64,000 nt of DNA from Parapedobacter deserti (GCF_042646065.1 NZ_JBHRTA010000008.1:1-64000), one strand, 5' to 3'; shown: positions 32,771 through 41,524, numbered from the stretch's first letter. Program-made: numbers and translations. Notes: a model not told the origin generated them from the letters alone.

Positions 32771-34663
32771 ATGTCAAGTATAGCAAGTGCAAACATGCAT
32801 AGTGTGGATCACCACGGTGAGCATGGGCATCACCACCATGAATCATTTTGGACTAAATATGTGTTTAGTCAAGATCACAAAATGATTGCTAAACAGTTTT
32901 TAATTACCGGTATTGTCATGGCCATTTTTGCCATGATACTATCCATATTGTTCCGGCTCCAGTTGGCTTGGCCAGACAAGGAGTTTCCGATTTTAGAGCT
33001 CTTTTTGGGTAAATGGGCGGAAGGTGGGCGCATTCACCCCGACTTTTTCTTGGCTTTGGTGACTATCCACGGTACAATCATGGTGTTTTTTGTACTCACC
33101 GCGGGGCTCAGTGGAACATTTGCCAACTTATTGATTCCTTATCAGCTAGGGGCAAGGGATATGGCCTCGCCATTCATGAACATGCTGTCGTATTGGTTTT
33201 TCTTTGCGGCATGTGTGGTCATGATCGCTTCTTTTTTCATTGAAAGCGGGCCAGCAAGTGCCGGATGGACTATTTATCCGCCACTGTCTGCGGTACCAAA
33301 GGCAATCAGTGGCTCCGGACTTGGCATGACGCTCTGGCTGATCAGCATGACACTGTTTATTATATCACAGGTACTCGGAGGTACAAACTATATCAGTACC
33401 GTCTTGAATATGCGTACAAAGGGAATGGACCTTTGGAAGATGCCGTTGACCATATGGGCGTTGTTCTTGACGGCGATCGTAGGCTTATTGTCCTTCCCTG
33501 TGTTAGTATCGGCGGTTGTATTGTTAATTTTCGACCGTAGTTTCGGAACCAGTTTCTACCTCTCTGATCTGGTGGTGCAGGGGCAGATCCTCCCCAACGA
33601 GGGCGGTAGCCCGATTTTGTTCCAGCACTTGTTTTGGTTCCTGGGGCATCCGGAGGTGTATATCGTACTGATGCCTGCACTTGGCCTGACGTCGGAAGTG
33701 ATTTCAACCAATTCCCGCAAACCAATTTTCGGATACCATGCGATGGTGTATTCGCTGATCGGGATCACGGTGTTGTCGTTCATCGTGTGGGGACACCACA
33801 TGTTTGTGACCGGTATGAATCCGTTTTTGGGAGGCGTCTTCATGATTACCACGTTGATCATTGCGGTACCGTCAGCGGTTAAATCCTTCAATTACTTGGC
33901 GACGCTGTGGCGGGGCAACATCCGGTTTACACCGGCGATGTTGTTTGCCATCGGTATGGTGTCGTTTTTTATTTCGGGGGGTCTGACTGGGCTGTATCTC
34001 GGCAACTCAGCTTTGGATATCAACTTACATGACACCTACTTTGTCGTTGCCCACTTTCACTTGGTAATGGGGTCGGCATCGATTTTTGGAATGCTCTGCG
34101 GGGTATATCACTGGTTCCCCAAAATGTTCGGACGCATGATGAATGAGAAGCTCGGATACCTGCATTTCTGGTTGACGTTTGTCGGCGCGTACCTGGTGTT
34201 TTTCCCTATGCACTTTATGGGGATAGATGGCGTGCCGCGTAGGTACTACGCGTTTACAGAGTTTCCATTTATGGAAAAATGGATTTCCGTGAATGTGTTT
34301 ATCACTTGGGCGGCCATCATAGCCGGTATCGGGCAGCTGGCGTTTGTCTGGAATTTCTTTTATTCCATCTGGTTCGGTAAACGTGCGACCCAGAATCCAT
34401 GGGGCGCTAACACATTGGAATGGACGACTCCGGTGAAGCATATTCATGGCAACTGGCCGGGCGAAATACCCACGGTTTACCGGTGGCCATATGATTACAG
34501 TAAGCCTGGGCACCATGAGGATTTTATTCCGCAGACAGTGCCCTTTTCGGAGACAATGAGTTCCAACTTACCGCATGACTTTGAGGGCAACGCCGAGGCG
34601 GAGCGTATACAGCGGGAGTGGGAATTGGCAAACAATCCCCAGCCTGAAAAAGAGCGAGAGTAA
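32771..34663 (+). CDS. coxA: cytochrome c oxidase subunit I
   Basis: This 630-residue protein has twelve or more transmembrane helices. GHPEVYIVLMPALG holds the CuB His-Tyr crosslink motif and the glutamate of A1-type oxidases (GHPEV). WGHHMFVTG gives two more CuB histidines, and VAHFHLVMG carries heme ligands. An N-terminal His-rich stretch (DHHGEHGHHHH) precedes the first helix. A1-type haem-copper oxidases reduce oxygen to water and pump protons through both D and K channels. It follows coxB by 33 bp and is 6 bp from ctaA. Confidence 0.97.
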   Translation: MSSIASANMHSVDHHGEHGHHHHESFWTKYVFSQDHKMIAKQFLITGIVMAIFAMILSILFRLQLAWPDKEFPILELFLGKWAEGGRIHPDFFLALVTIHGTIMVFFVLTAGLSGTFANLLIPYQLGARDMASPFMNMLSYWFFFAACVVMIASFFIESGPASAGWTIYPPLSAVPKAISGSGLGMTLWLISMTLFIISQVLGGTNYISTVLNMRTKGMDLWKMPLTIWALFLTAIVGLLSFPVLVSAVVLLIFDRSFGTSFYLSDLVVQGQILPNEGGSPILFQHLFWFLGHPEVYIVLMPALGLTSEVISTNSRKPIFGYHAMVYSLIGITVLSFIVWGHHMFVTGMNPFLGGVFMITTLIIAVPSAVKSFNYLATLWRGNIRFTPAMLFAIGMVSFFISGGLTGLYLGNSALDINLHDTYFVVAHFHLVMGSASIFGMLCGVYHWFPKMFGRMMNEKLGYLHFWLTFVGAYLVFFPMHFMGIDGVPRRYYAFTEFPFMEKWISVNVFITWAAIIAGIGQLAFVWNFFYSIWFGKRATQNPWGANTLEWTTPVKHIHGNWPGEIPTVYRWPYDYSKPGHHEDFIPQTVPFSETMSSNLPHDFEGNAEAERIQREWELANNPQPEKERE

Positions 34664-34669
34664 TACGAT

Positions 34670-35728
34670 ATGCTGCCACCTGCTGAAAAAAGGTTTTTAT
34701 GGATCAACAAGATTACGATTATCTCGCTGTTTGTGTTGATTCTCGCAGGTGGAGTGGTGCGCAGTACCGGGTCTGGCATGGGATGCCCCGATTGGCCAAA
34801 ATGTTTTGACCGGTTGGTGCCTCCGACAGATGTTTCTGAACTGCCTGCAGGGTATGAGGAAAAATACATCGCTGGAAGGAAGGCAAAAAATGAAAGGTTT
34901 GCTGCGACGTTGGAGCGGTTTGGCAATAAGGAGTTGGCAGATCGCATCCGCAGTGACGAGCGTATCCTCCAGCACGAGGAATTTAATGCGGCGAAGACGT
35001 GGACAGAGTATATCAACAGGTTAGTGGGTGCGGTTACGGGATTGTTGATTTTGGGATGTGCCGTCTTTTCCTTTACGTTCTTTAAAACAAAGAAGTCTAT
35101 TTTTATCTGGAGTGTAATCAATGTGGTTGCAGTCGGCTACCAAGCTTGGTTGGGCTCGATCGTTGTTTCCACTAACTTGATGCCTTGGATCATTACCGTG
35201 CATATGCTGTTAGCGCTGTTTATTGTGGGAATCAGCATTTATACGTATTTCAAGGCGCGGTCATTGCGTGATAAGGATTTGATGATTAACCACACGTCGA
35301 AGGGAATAAAGCGACTGGCGGCATTTTCGTTGCTGTTGATCGTAGTACAGATCGCGGTGGGTACGGGGGTTCGTGAGGAGATCGACCTGATTTCATCTTC
35401 CGGCGACACCCCACACAGGAGTGTATGGTTGGAGCAATTGGGTGAGGTATTTAATATACATCGTATATTGGCGTTGATCTCTTCTGTAGTGATTGTATTG
35501 CTTTTTTTCGTTGTGCGGTCGCGGTTTGCGTCCAACACGTATCAAAGCAAGTTTACTAACCTGCTCCTGTTAGTGTTGCTGTTGCAGCTTGGTACCGCGT
35601 TGATATTATCTTATTTCGATGTACCGCCGTTCGCGCAGACAGCACACTTAGTGTTAGCCAGTTTATTGTTCGGCACGCAGTATTACCTGATGCTTCTGCT
35701 GGGCACGGCAACATGGAAAAAGATTTGA
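34670..35728 (+). CDS. ctaA: heme A synthase
   Basis: This 352-residue polytopic protein of the CtaA/COX15 family begins PPAEKRFLWINKITIISLFVLILAGGVVRSTGSGMGCPDWPKC. The GGVVRSTGSGMGCPDWP motif and the cysteine pair (about 39-45) are family marks. Eight hydrophobic helices form two halves, each with conserved His (EYINRLVGAVTGLLI; NIHRILALISS). It oxidises heme O to heme A for the oxidase. Residues ~50-85 form a charged loop longer than in Bacillus CtaA. Confidence 0.94.
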   Translation: MLPPAEKRFLWINKITIISLFVLILAGGVVRSTGSGMGCPDWPKCFDRLVPPTDVSELPAGYEEKYIAGRKAKNERFAATLERFGNKELADRIRSDERILQHEEFNAAKTWTEYINRLVGAVTGLLILGCAVFSFTFFKTKKSIFIWSVINVVAVGYQAWLGSIVVSTNLMPWIITVHMLLALFIVGISIYTYFKARSLRDKDLMINHTSKGIKRLAAFSLLLIVVQIAVGTGVREEIDLISSSGDTPHRSVWLEQLGEVFNIHRILALISSVVIVLLFFVVRSRFASNTYQSKFTNLLLLVLLLQLGTALILSYFDVPPFAQTAHLVLASLLFGTQYYLMLLLGTATWKKI

Positions 35729-35743
35729 TAAATTGAAGTTATA

Positions 35744-36736
35744 ATGAAGATGGTGGATAACGATATGCGGCCTAAAAAGTTTGGTGGAGATTTCGCTGTA
35801 CAAAAGCGGGGTAGGGAGGCTGCGTTTGGCGAATTGATGCAGTTTGTGGGTGATTTGAAGCAATTGGTGAAGATCAGGCTTACCATGACGGTTGTTTTCT
35901 CCGCCTCCATTGCATTTTTGATTGGCAGCAAACAACAAGGGGATATTAACTGGATAAATTGGTTGATTTTGACAGCCGGTGGCTTTCTGGTCACTGGGTC
36001 GGCCAATGGGTTCAACGAGATCATTGAACGGGATTTGGATAAGTTAATGAAGCGGACTGCGGACAGGCCAATACCGTCCGGCCGGATGACAACAGGTCAG
36101 GCACTGGTTTTAAGTTTGCTGATGGGCATTGCAGGTACGTATACACTCGTTACACTCAATTTCATCGCCGGCTTGCTGTCTGTTTTCTCTATTCTGCTAT
36201 ATGCGTTCATCTATACACCGCTTAAAAGGAAATCGCCTATAGCCGTGTTTGTAGGTGCTTTTCCAGGGGCATTGCCGCCTCTGATCGGTTATTATGCTGC
36301 CTTTAGCCAGAATGAGTTGGCTGCTTATAGCCAATATAATGCCACCGCAATAGTCATCATCCCGCTTGTGCTGTTTGCTATCCAGTTTGTATGGCAGTTT
36401 CCGCATTTCTGGGGCATCGCCTGGGTGCTTGACGATGATTATAAACGTGCGGGATTCCGGTTGTTGCCAACCATGAAACGGGATAAGGTGTCTGCATTCA
36501 TGGTACTGATCTCGACATTGTTATTGATTCCCGTCAGCCTATTGCCTTATTATTTTGGGTTTGGAGGGATCATTGTCTCGATAGCGTCGTTGGCGGGAGC
36601 ATTATGGTTTAGCTGGTACGGACTGAAATTGTTTCTGCGGTGTGATCTGGCTTCGGCGCGCAAAGTGATGTTTACCTCTTTTTTTTACTTGCCGTTGATC
36701 CAACTGGTATTGCTTTTTGATTTTAAAGCCCTATGA
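35744..36736 (+). CDS. ctaB: protoheme IX farnesyltransferase (heme O synthase)
   Basis: This 330-residue UbiA-superfamily membrane protein has the farnesyltransferase motif NEIIERDLDKLMKRTADRPIPSGRM near residue 90 (N..D..M.RT..RP) and a second DDDYKRAGFRLLP motif (about 227). It attaches the farnesyl chain to heme B, producing heme O for CtaA. An N-terminal tail of about 45 residues precedes the first helix; a later ATG at 35753 or 35759 is possible. Its stop overlaps the next gene as ATGA (36733-36736). Confidence 0.95.
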   Translation: MKMVDNDMRPKKFGGDFAVQKRGREAAFGELMQFVGDLKQLVKIRLTMTVVFSASIAFLIGSKQQGDINWINWLILTAGGFLVTGSANGFNEIIERDLDKLMKRTADRPIPSGRMTTGQALVLSLLMGIAGTYTLVTLNFIAGLLSVFSILLYAFIYTPLKRKSPIAVFVGAFPGALPPLIGYYAAFSQNELAAYSQYNATAIVIIPLVLFAIQFVWQFPHFWGIAWVLDDDYKRAGFRLLPTMKRDKVSAFMVLISTLLLIPVSLLPYYFGFGGIIVSIASLAGALWFSWYGLKLFLRCDLASARKVMFTSFFYLPLIQLVLLFDFKAL

Positions 36737-37323
36737 TTATTATGGCGCAATACACGCAAAATAAGGAGGAGTTGACTCAGCAGAAGGCCAAGAAGTTTAA
36801 CCTGTGGCTGGGCATGATCGGGATGTTTATGATGTTTGCTGCCCTGTCCAGTGGCTTTATTGTCTACACGGCGGGTGGTATCGACAGGGGCATCAAGACG
36901 TTGCTGCCAGACGCGTTTATTTATAGTACCATACTGATTGTGCTTAGTAGCTTGACCATGCAGCTTGCTTATGTGGCTGCTAGGCGGACTCAGTTTAGTA
37001 AGCAAAAACTTCTCCTGATAGCGACAATTTTGTTGGGACTCGGATTTTTCTGCGTACAGCTATACGCCTGGGGCATATTAAGTAGCCGCGGCGTGGTATT
37101 TGTGAATAACAATGCGTCTCAGTCTTTCATTTATGTTTTCACGGGTATGCACCTTGCACATATTGTTGCAGGAATCCTCGTGTTGATGCGGGCGTTGATC
37201 GGCCGTATGCGGAGTATTCCCCAGGTGAACAATGTCTTTCGGATGGATCTTGCCGCGCTATTTTGGCATTTTCTCGGCATTTTGTGGATTTATATTTATG
37301 TTTTTTTACTTTTGAATCAATAA
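36733..37323 (+). CDS. cytochrome c oxidase subunit III-type protein, short copy
   Basis: This 196-residue protein has five hydrophobic helices of the heme-copper oxidase subunit III family (FNLWLGMIGMFMMFAALSSGFIVY; FTGMHLAHIVAGILVLM; ALFWHFLGILWIYIYVFLLL). It starts at ATG 36733 within ctaB (ATGA overlap), with an alternative Met three residues later (36742). The paired subunit III genes here are common in Bacteroidota; this shorter one may fill the other half of the usual seven-helix subunit or act in assembly. Confidence 0.9.
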   Translation: MIIMAQYTQNKEELTQQKAKKFNLWLGMIGMFMMFAALSSGFIVYTAGGIDRGIKTLLPDAFIYSTILIVLSSLTMQLAYVAARRTQFSKQKLLLIATILLGLGFFCVQLYAWGILSSRGVVFVNNNASQSFIYVFTGMHLAHIVAGILVLMRALIGRMRSIPQVNNVFRMDLAALFWHFLGILWIYIYVFLLLNQ

Positions 37324-37332
37324 CACTGAACA

Positions 37333-38061
37333 ATGAGTACAACTGTATCTGAATTGGATAAGGTAAGAACCGGGAGGTGGAGCGGTGGCAGGTCACCTTT
37401 TAACGTGGAGTATGGTAAAATCATGATGTGGTTTTTCCTTACTTCAGATGCCTTTACGTTTTCCGCGTTTCTGATTTATTACGGAACACAGCGCTTTGCT
37501 CACCTTACCTGGCCCGATCCAGACAAGGTTTTCCAATCCATTCCTTTTGTGGCGGATTATGGATATCCCTTAGTATTTGTGGGCATCATGACTTTCATCC
37601 TCATTATGAGTTCGGTGACCATGGTACTGGCAGTGGAAGCAGGGCATCGCAACGCAAAAAAGGAAGTGGTGGGTTGGATGATCGCCACGATCATCGGCGG
37701 TCTGATGTTTATCGGATGCCAGGCGCTGGAGTGGACGCACTTACACCATCAAGGCTTCTGGTGGGGCAGTATACCCTTTGAGGAAGGCGTATCTCCGGAG
37801 GTTACCCTTGCACCGTATTTTACCAACGAAATTTCGGAGGTGTCCGCATTGCAGTTCGCCAACCTGTTTTTTACCATTACCGGATTCCACGGGTTTCACG
37901 TGTCGATAGGTATATTGCTCAATATCATCATTCTTGGAATGACGTTGGCAAACGTGTTCGAGCGGAGAGGCACCTACTTGATGGTTGAGAAAGTAGGGCT
38001 GTATTGGCACTTTGTAGACCTCGTGTGGGTTTTTGTATTTACATTCTTCTATTTGGTTTAA
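37333..38061 (+). CDS. coxC: cytochrome c oxidase subunit III
   Basis: This 242-residue protein has six or seven hydrophobic segments: MMWFFLTSDAFTFSAFLIYYG (about 34), FVGIMTFILIMSSVTMVLAVEAGH (about 80), MIATIIGGLMFIGCQALEW, FANLFFTITGFHGFHVSIGILLNII and YWHFVDLVWVFVFTFFYLV at the end. TGFHGFHV and WHFVDLVWVF are family signatures. It stabilises subunit I and its proton uptake. It lies 9 bp after the short subunit III-type gene. Confidence 0.95.
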   Translation: MSTTVSELDKVRTGRWSGGRSPFNVEYGKIMMWFFLTSDAFTFSAFLIYYGTQRFAHLTWPDPDKVFQSIPFVADYGYPLVFVGIMTFILIMSSVTMVLAVEAGHRNAKKEVVGWMIATIIGGLMFIGCQALEWTHLHHQGFWWGSIPFEEGVSPEVTLAPYFTNEISEVSALQFANLFFTITGFHGFHVSIGILLNIIILGMTLANVFERRGTYLMVEKVGLYWHFVDLVWVFVFTFFYLV

Positions 38062-38088
38062 TCAAATTAATGCGATAATAATTCGGCT

Positions 38089-38472
38089 ATGGCTTCACAA
38101 CATCATGATCATACGGTAGGACACGAAGAAGGGCAACACCATGAAGGTATGACCAAAGGCAAAATCTGGCGTGTGTTTTTTTACCTCCTTGCGCTTACGG
38201 CACTTGAGTTTTTCATTGCGCTTGTGTTGGTGCATGGCGGTATGGTTCAAAAAGGTTTAATGGTAAACATCACCTACATTATACTGACGCTGGCAAAGGC
38301 TTATTATATTGTTGCCTATTTCATGCACCTAAAGTTTGAAACGTTCGGGTTTATCATGTCTGTCTCCATTGTATTCTTGTTTATTGTTTATTTCATTGCA
38401 CTGATGCTGGCTGAGGGGACATACATGAAATCGCATTTCAACCCGTTCCCTTTTTGGCCTAATTCTCAATGA
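38089..38472 (+). CDS. coxD: cytochrome c oxidase subunit IV
   Basis: This 127-residue protein has a His/Glu-rich start (HHDHTVGHEEGQHHEG) and three hydrophobic helices (about 27-50, 58-85, 92-115) with a HLKFE motif at the second. This matches the prokaryotic subunit IV (COX4) family, an accessory subunit for assembly. The stop overlaps the sco start as ATGA (38469-38472). Confidence 0.88.
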   Translation: MASQHHDHTVGHEEGQHHEGMTKGKIWRVFFYLLALTALEFFIALVLVHGGMVQKGLMVNITYIILTLAKAYYIVAYFMHLKFETFGFIMSVSIVFLFIVYFIALMLAEGTYMKSHFNPFPFWPNSQ

Positions 38473-39182
38473 AAGTAACTGGGCAAACGAGTGGCTGGAA
38501 AAAAATAGTAATCCTGGCAGTTATCCTTATTCTGCCAGGATTTTTATATTACTTGCTCGAGCAAAAGGGAGAGAACCGGTACAAGAATCTTCCGATTTTC
38601 GGAGAAAAGGTGCTAACCGGAACTTTCAGCAACCGCATGGGTAAACAAATCCCCGATACCCTTTTCCATCAGATCGAACCATTTTCATTGGTCAACCAGA
38701 AGGGGGAGCTGGTTGATGTGTTGGCAAACGACACCAGCATTGCGGTGGTTAATTTTTTTTACACCCGTTGTGCTTCCTTTTGCAAGCACATGAACGATGA
38801 GATGAACCGAGTGGCAGAGCGTTTTTCGGGCAATCACTTGGTCGGCTTCTATACGATTACCGTGGATACGGCTTATGACAAGCCGGAGGTTTTGCGTGAG
38901 TATGCTCAGGCATATGATCCTGCATCAAAGAAGTGGCATTTTTTGACGGCAGGCAGGGATGATATTTTCAAGATTGCCCGTAATGGCTTCTTGGTCGATG
39001 CAGTAAAGGATACCGCAGCCAACGGAAGCTTTATTCATAGTTCGTCCTTGATTTTGGTTGATTCTAAACGCCGTATCCGCGGCTATTACGATGTAAACCA
39101 TCCAAAAGAAGTGGACCGGTTGATCGATGAAGTGAAGTTGCTGTTAGTACAGGAGATCCGGGAAAGAAGCCCGTATAAGTAG
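38469..39182 (+). CDS. sco: SCO1/SenC-type copper chaperone
   Basis: This 237-residue protein has an N-terminal membrane anchor (about 12-30) and a thioredoxin-like domain. The copper site is YTRCASFCKHMN (C101, C105), with H190 in SFIHSSSLILVDSKRRIRGYYD. SCO proteins deliver copper to the CuA site of subunit II. The gene is coupled to the subunit IV gene by an ATGA overlap. After it comes a 147-bp hairpin-rich gap. Confidence 0.93.
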   Translation: MKVTGQTSGWKKIVILAVILILPGFLYYLLEQKGENRYKNLPIFGEKVLTGTFSNRMGKQIPDTLFHQIEPFSLVNQKGELVDVLANDTSIAVVNFFYTRCASFCKHMNDEMNRVAERFSGNHLVGFYTITVDTAYDKPEVLREYAQAYDPASKKWHFLTAGRDDIFKIARNGFLVDAVKDTAANGSFIHSSSLILVDSKRRIRGYYDVNHPKEVDRLIDEVKLLLVQEIRERSPYK

Positions 39183-39329
39183 TGAAGGGAGGGGGGTGCG
39201 CCTATTGCTGCACGTCTGGATTCGGGGCGCTTCGCTACCGTGCCCAAGGCCGTACCAGCAACAGGCGTATTGGTGAAGCAGGAGTAACCGATGAAATCGG
39301 TTACTAAAAAAATAGGATAGGAGAGGGAT
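39183..39329. other. hairpin-rich spacer A after sco
   Basis: Two structures are visible. A 13-bp imperfect stem pairs GCGCCTATTGCTG (39198-39210) with CAGCAACAGGCGT (39256-39268), 11 Watson-Crick plus one G-U pair, and the pairing may continue inward. A perfect 10-bp stem AGTAACCGAT/ATCGGTTACT follows (39283-39292 with 39296-39305, 3-nt loop) and then a run of A, so it is not an ordinary terminator on the plus strand. I see no coding potential. Confidence 0.55.
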
Positions 39330-39872
39330 ATGGAAAAATCTTCAATTGAACAACGGTATAATAAATGGATCGTGATCCTTTCCATTGCCATTCCAGTGGT
39401 GGTCGCGATCTTGTTCGGGGTTAATTTGCGCGACTTGGGATACGATGTAAAGCCGTTGACCTTTTTGCCACCAATTTATGCAACCATCAACGGTGTCACC
39501 GCAATATTGTTGATCTGGGCAGTAATGGCAATCAGAAACGGAAAAAGGAAGCTCCACGAAACGCTGGTCAAAATCTGTATCAGTTGTTCCGTATTATTTT
39601 TGGCCATGTATGTGGCTTACCATATGACCGCCGAGTCCACGTCCTATGGCGGTGAAGGACCGATTCGGTACGTATATTTCTTTATCCTTATCACCCATAT
39701 TTTATTGTCTATTGTAATCATCCCATTCGTATTGATCACCTATGTACGTGGCTTGTCGGGCAACTTCGCCAAACACCGCAAATTGGCTAAAATCACGTTT
39801 CCATTGTGGCTCTATGTGGCGGTTACGGGCGTTATCGTGTACCTGATGATATCACCTTATTACAGCCACTAA
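39330..39872 (+). CDS. DUF420 membrane protein (oxidase-linked, CtaM-like)
   Basis: This 180-residue protein has five membrane helices starting YNKWIVILSIAIPVVVAILFG. HETLVKICISCSVLFLAMYVAYHMT and FFILITHILLSIVIIPFVLITYVRG carry the conserved histidines of DUF420. In Staphylococcus the homologue CtaM is needed for heme-copper oxidase maturation; the position at the end of a cox cluster supports the same role here. Confidence 0.88.
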   Translation: MEKSSIEQRYNKWIVILSIAIPVVVAILFGVNLRDLGYDVKPLTFLPPIYATINGVTAILLIWAVMAIRNGKRKLHETLVKICISCSVLFLAMYVAYHMTAESTSYGGEGPIRYVYFFILITHILLSIVIIPFVLITYVRGLSGNFAKHRKLAKITFPLWLYVAVTGVIVYLMISPYYSH

Positions 39873-39879
39873 AATTCCT

Positions 39880-39887
39880 TACCTTTG
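39880..39887 (+). promoter_or_regulatory. -7 box placed for a leaderless mRNA
   Basis: TACCTTTG fully matches TAnnTTTG and ends only 5 bp before ATG 39893. Since transcription in Bacteroidota starts about 5-7 bp after this box, the mRNA would begin at or next to the start codon. The -33 element is poor. Confidence 0.5.
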
Positions 39888-39892
39888 TCTTT

Positions 39893-40348
39893 ATGGAACG
39901 CGTTTGGATATATCAGGCAGATCGGGAACTTACCGTAGCGGAAGGAAAGCAGATATTGGATAAGTTGGAGCGATTTACCTCCCAATGGAAAGCGCACGGG
40001 ACTCCGTTATCCGCAAAGGCTGAAGTCCGTTATGACCGGTTTGTCATCCTGATGGTCGATGATGCAGTGGCGCCGCCAAGCGGATGTTCCATTGATAAGT
40101 CGGTACACTTGTTGAAGGAAATCGAAGCGGAAACCGGGCTTAACCTCTTCGACCGGATGCAGGTAGCTTACCGTGGGCCGGAGGGAATCAAGGTGGTGTC
40201 GCGTAATGAATTCGAGCGCCTTATTGCCAGCGGTGAAGTGACCGAGGACACCATCGTGTTCAACAATTTGGTAGCTTCATACCCCGAATTGGAGTCGCAT
40301 TGGGAGGTTCCGTTGCGGGAAAGCTGGCATGCGCGGGTTTTTTTGTGA
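39893..40348 (+). CDS. conserved small cytoplasmic protein of unknown function
   Basis: I set the start at ATG 39893 (MERVWIYQADREL); the longer frame would begin inside the DUF420 gene. This 151-residue soluble protein has motifs WIYQADR, FTSQWKAHG, RFVILMVDD, SGCSIDKSVHLLKEIE and LFDRMQVAYR. From memory, Bacteroidota genomes carry close relatives that databases often label 'ABC transporter ATPase', but no Walker A or B motif is present, so that label would be wrong. Function unknown; a single Cys (in SGCSIDK) is well placed to be important. Confidence 0.8.
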   Translation: MERVWIYQADRELTVAEGKQILDKLERFTSQWKAHGTPLSAKAEVRYDRFVILMVDDAVAPPSGCSIDKSVHLLKEIEAETGLNLFDRMQVAYRGPEGIKVVSRNEFERLIASGEVTEDTIVFNNLVASYPELESHWEVPLRESWHARVFL

Positions 40349-40726
40349 GGCGCGCTACGTGATAATGCTTTTAATCGGACTTTCTCCCGCTTTTCTCCTG
40401 ACTTCTACCGTGAATTTATCGGGGCGTATGCGGCCCGTATGTGGGAATGCCTCGGATACAGCTCGGATGCGCCCCGTATACGGCATGCGAGATGGCAGAA
40501 CTAGGTCAGGAGGAAGTTGGGCGAAAGGCACGGATGGAGCGAAGTGATGTTGGTGGGCTTGCCTATGGCTTCGGAGCATGGTGCTAGCTCAATGCTAACT
40601 TCTAGTGGACTCGTATTGCATCCTTGGCTTGAATGGCTTTTATTTCGGCAGCGTACCGCTCTTATGCACCTGTATTCCAAGTTCCTTAATGGTAAAGTAT
40701 CTATGGGTTTTGATTATTATTCCTCA
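40349..40726. other. 378-bp spacer with long imperfect palindrome (spacer B)
   Basis: There is no believable gene; open frames here have unlikely composition and no homology I recognise. The left part holds a long fold: arm 40380-40402 pairs with 40505-40527 (18 of 23 Watson-Crick, 2 more G-U), and inside it GGGGCGTATGC (40421-40431) pairs with GGATGCGCCCC (40465-40475). The rest (40540-40726) has only short repeats. Confidence 0.55.
40380..40527. repeat. 148-bp nested imperfect inverted repeat
   Basis: Two nested stems (outer 23 bp, inner 11 bp) plus a near-duplicate GCCC(C)GTAT segment in the loop (40434-40440 and 40472-40479). It could be a decayed MITE, a large RNA hairpin, or a chromosomal structural element. 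No target-site duplication is evident. Confidence 0.45.
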
Positions 40727-41461
40727 CTAAGGTACCTTACTATACCCCATATACCTAACAATCGTATTTGTTTTCCTATTGATGAAATTTGTTGGTTTTG
40801 CGGGCGACCAGCGCCGTGGATTGGGCAGCACCGCCACGATCAATGCGGCCTGACGTTTGGTAAGATTACCGGCTGATCTGCCGAAGTAGTGTTGCGCCGC
40901 GGCTTCGGCCCCGTACAGACCGTCTCCCGTTTCAATGACATTCAGGTAAACTTCAAGAATCCGCTTCTTGCTCCAAAAAATTTCAATCAATAGCGTGAAG
41001 TAAGTTTCCAGTCCCTTTCTGATCCATGAACGCTGCGGCCAAAGAAAAACATTCTTAGCCGTCTGTTGGCTGATTGTACTGCCCCCGCGAAGCCTTCCGC
41101 CGTCTTTGTTGCGCTCGTAAGCGTCGAGGATAGCTTTCCGGTCGAACCCCCAGTGCTTCATGAACCGGGCGTCTTCTCCGGTAATAGCGGCGCGTTTCAG
41201 GTGGTCGGAAAGGTCTTCATAACGTACCCATTGTTTAGTAATCTTCCATTCCTTGCCGTCGCTCCTGCGTTCAATGGCCCGTTGAACCATCAGCCACGTG
41301 ACCGGGGCGTTTATAAAGGCCAACAGGATCACCCAGCTTACCGTAATGGCAATAAACCAGCTCACGATTCGCAGCCCCCACCTGAGGTACTTATTTCTGA
41401 CCGTCGGGATTAGCCGAACTAGTCCGTTGTGTTTTTTCCTGCGCTTTCGCTTGGTTGCCAT
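40727..41461 (-). CDS. mtgA: monofunctional peptidoglycan glycosyltransferase
   Basis: This 244-residue GT51 protein is read from ATG 41461 (MATKRKRRKKHNGL); the longer frame would add 13 residues from the mutS upstream region. A basic cytoplasmic start and one membrane anchor (about 30-55) precede the catalytic domain, with AAITGEDARFMKHWGFD (E96 the expected catalytic glutamate), GGSTISQQTAKNVFLW and LYGAEAAAQHYFG. It polymerises lipid II into glycan strands without a transpeptidase domain. It is divergent from mutS across 87 bp. Confidence 0.94.
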   Translation of the reverse strand: MATKRKRRKKHNGLVRLIPTVRNKYLRWGLRIVSWFIAITVSWVILLAFINAPVTWLMVQRAIERRSDGKEWKITKQWVRYEDLSDHLKRAAITGEDARFMKHWGFDRKAILDAYERNKDGGRLRGGSTISQQTAKNVFLWPQRSWIRKGLETYFTLLIEIFWSKKRILEVYLNVIETGDGLYGAEAAAQHYFGRSAGNLTKRQAALIVAVLPNPRRWSPAKPTNFINRKTNTIVRYMGYSKVP

Positions 41462-41493
41462 GGCTTTCCTATTGCGAATATACGAATAGAAGC

Positions 41494-41524
41494 TTGTCAA
41501 ACCGCATCATTAGTCCTATTTTTA
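41494..41524 (+). promoter_or_regulatory. promoter of mutS
   Basis: TTG (41494-41496), 20 bp, then TATTTTTA (41517-41524), one base from TAnnTTTG. The start would be near 41530. This lies downstream of the first in-frame ATG (41429) and supports the TTG start at 41549. Confidence 0.55.

Noticed and set aside
39283..39305. Perfect 10-bp hairpin as a terminator
   Set aside because: It is followed by A residues on the plus strand, and on the minus strand the T-run precedes the hairpin; it does not fit a standard terminator.
40517..40876. 119-codon open frame on the plus strand
   Set aside because: It overlaps the 3' end of mtgA on the opposite strand and shows no family features.
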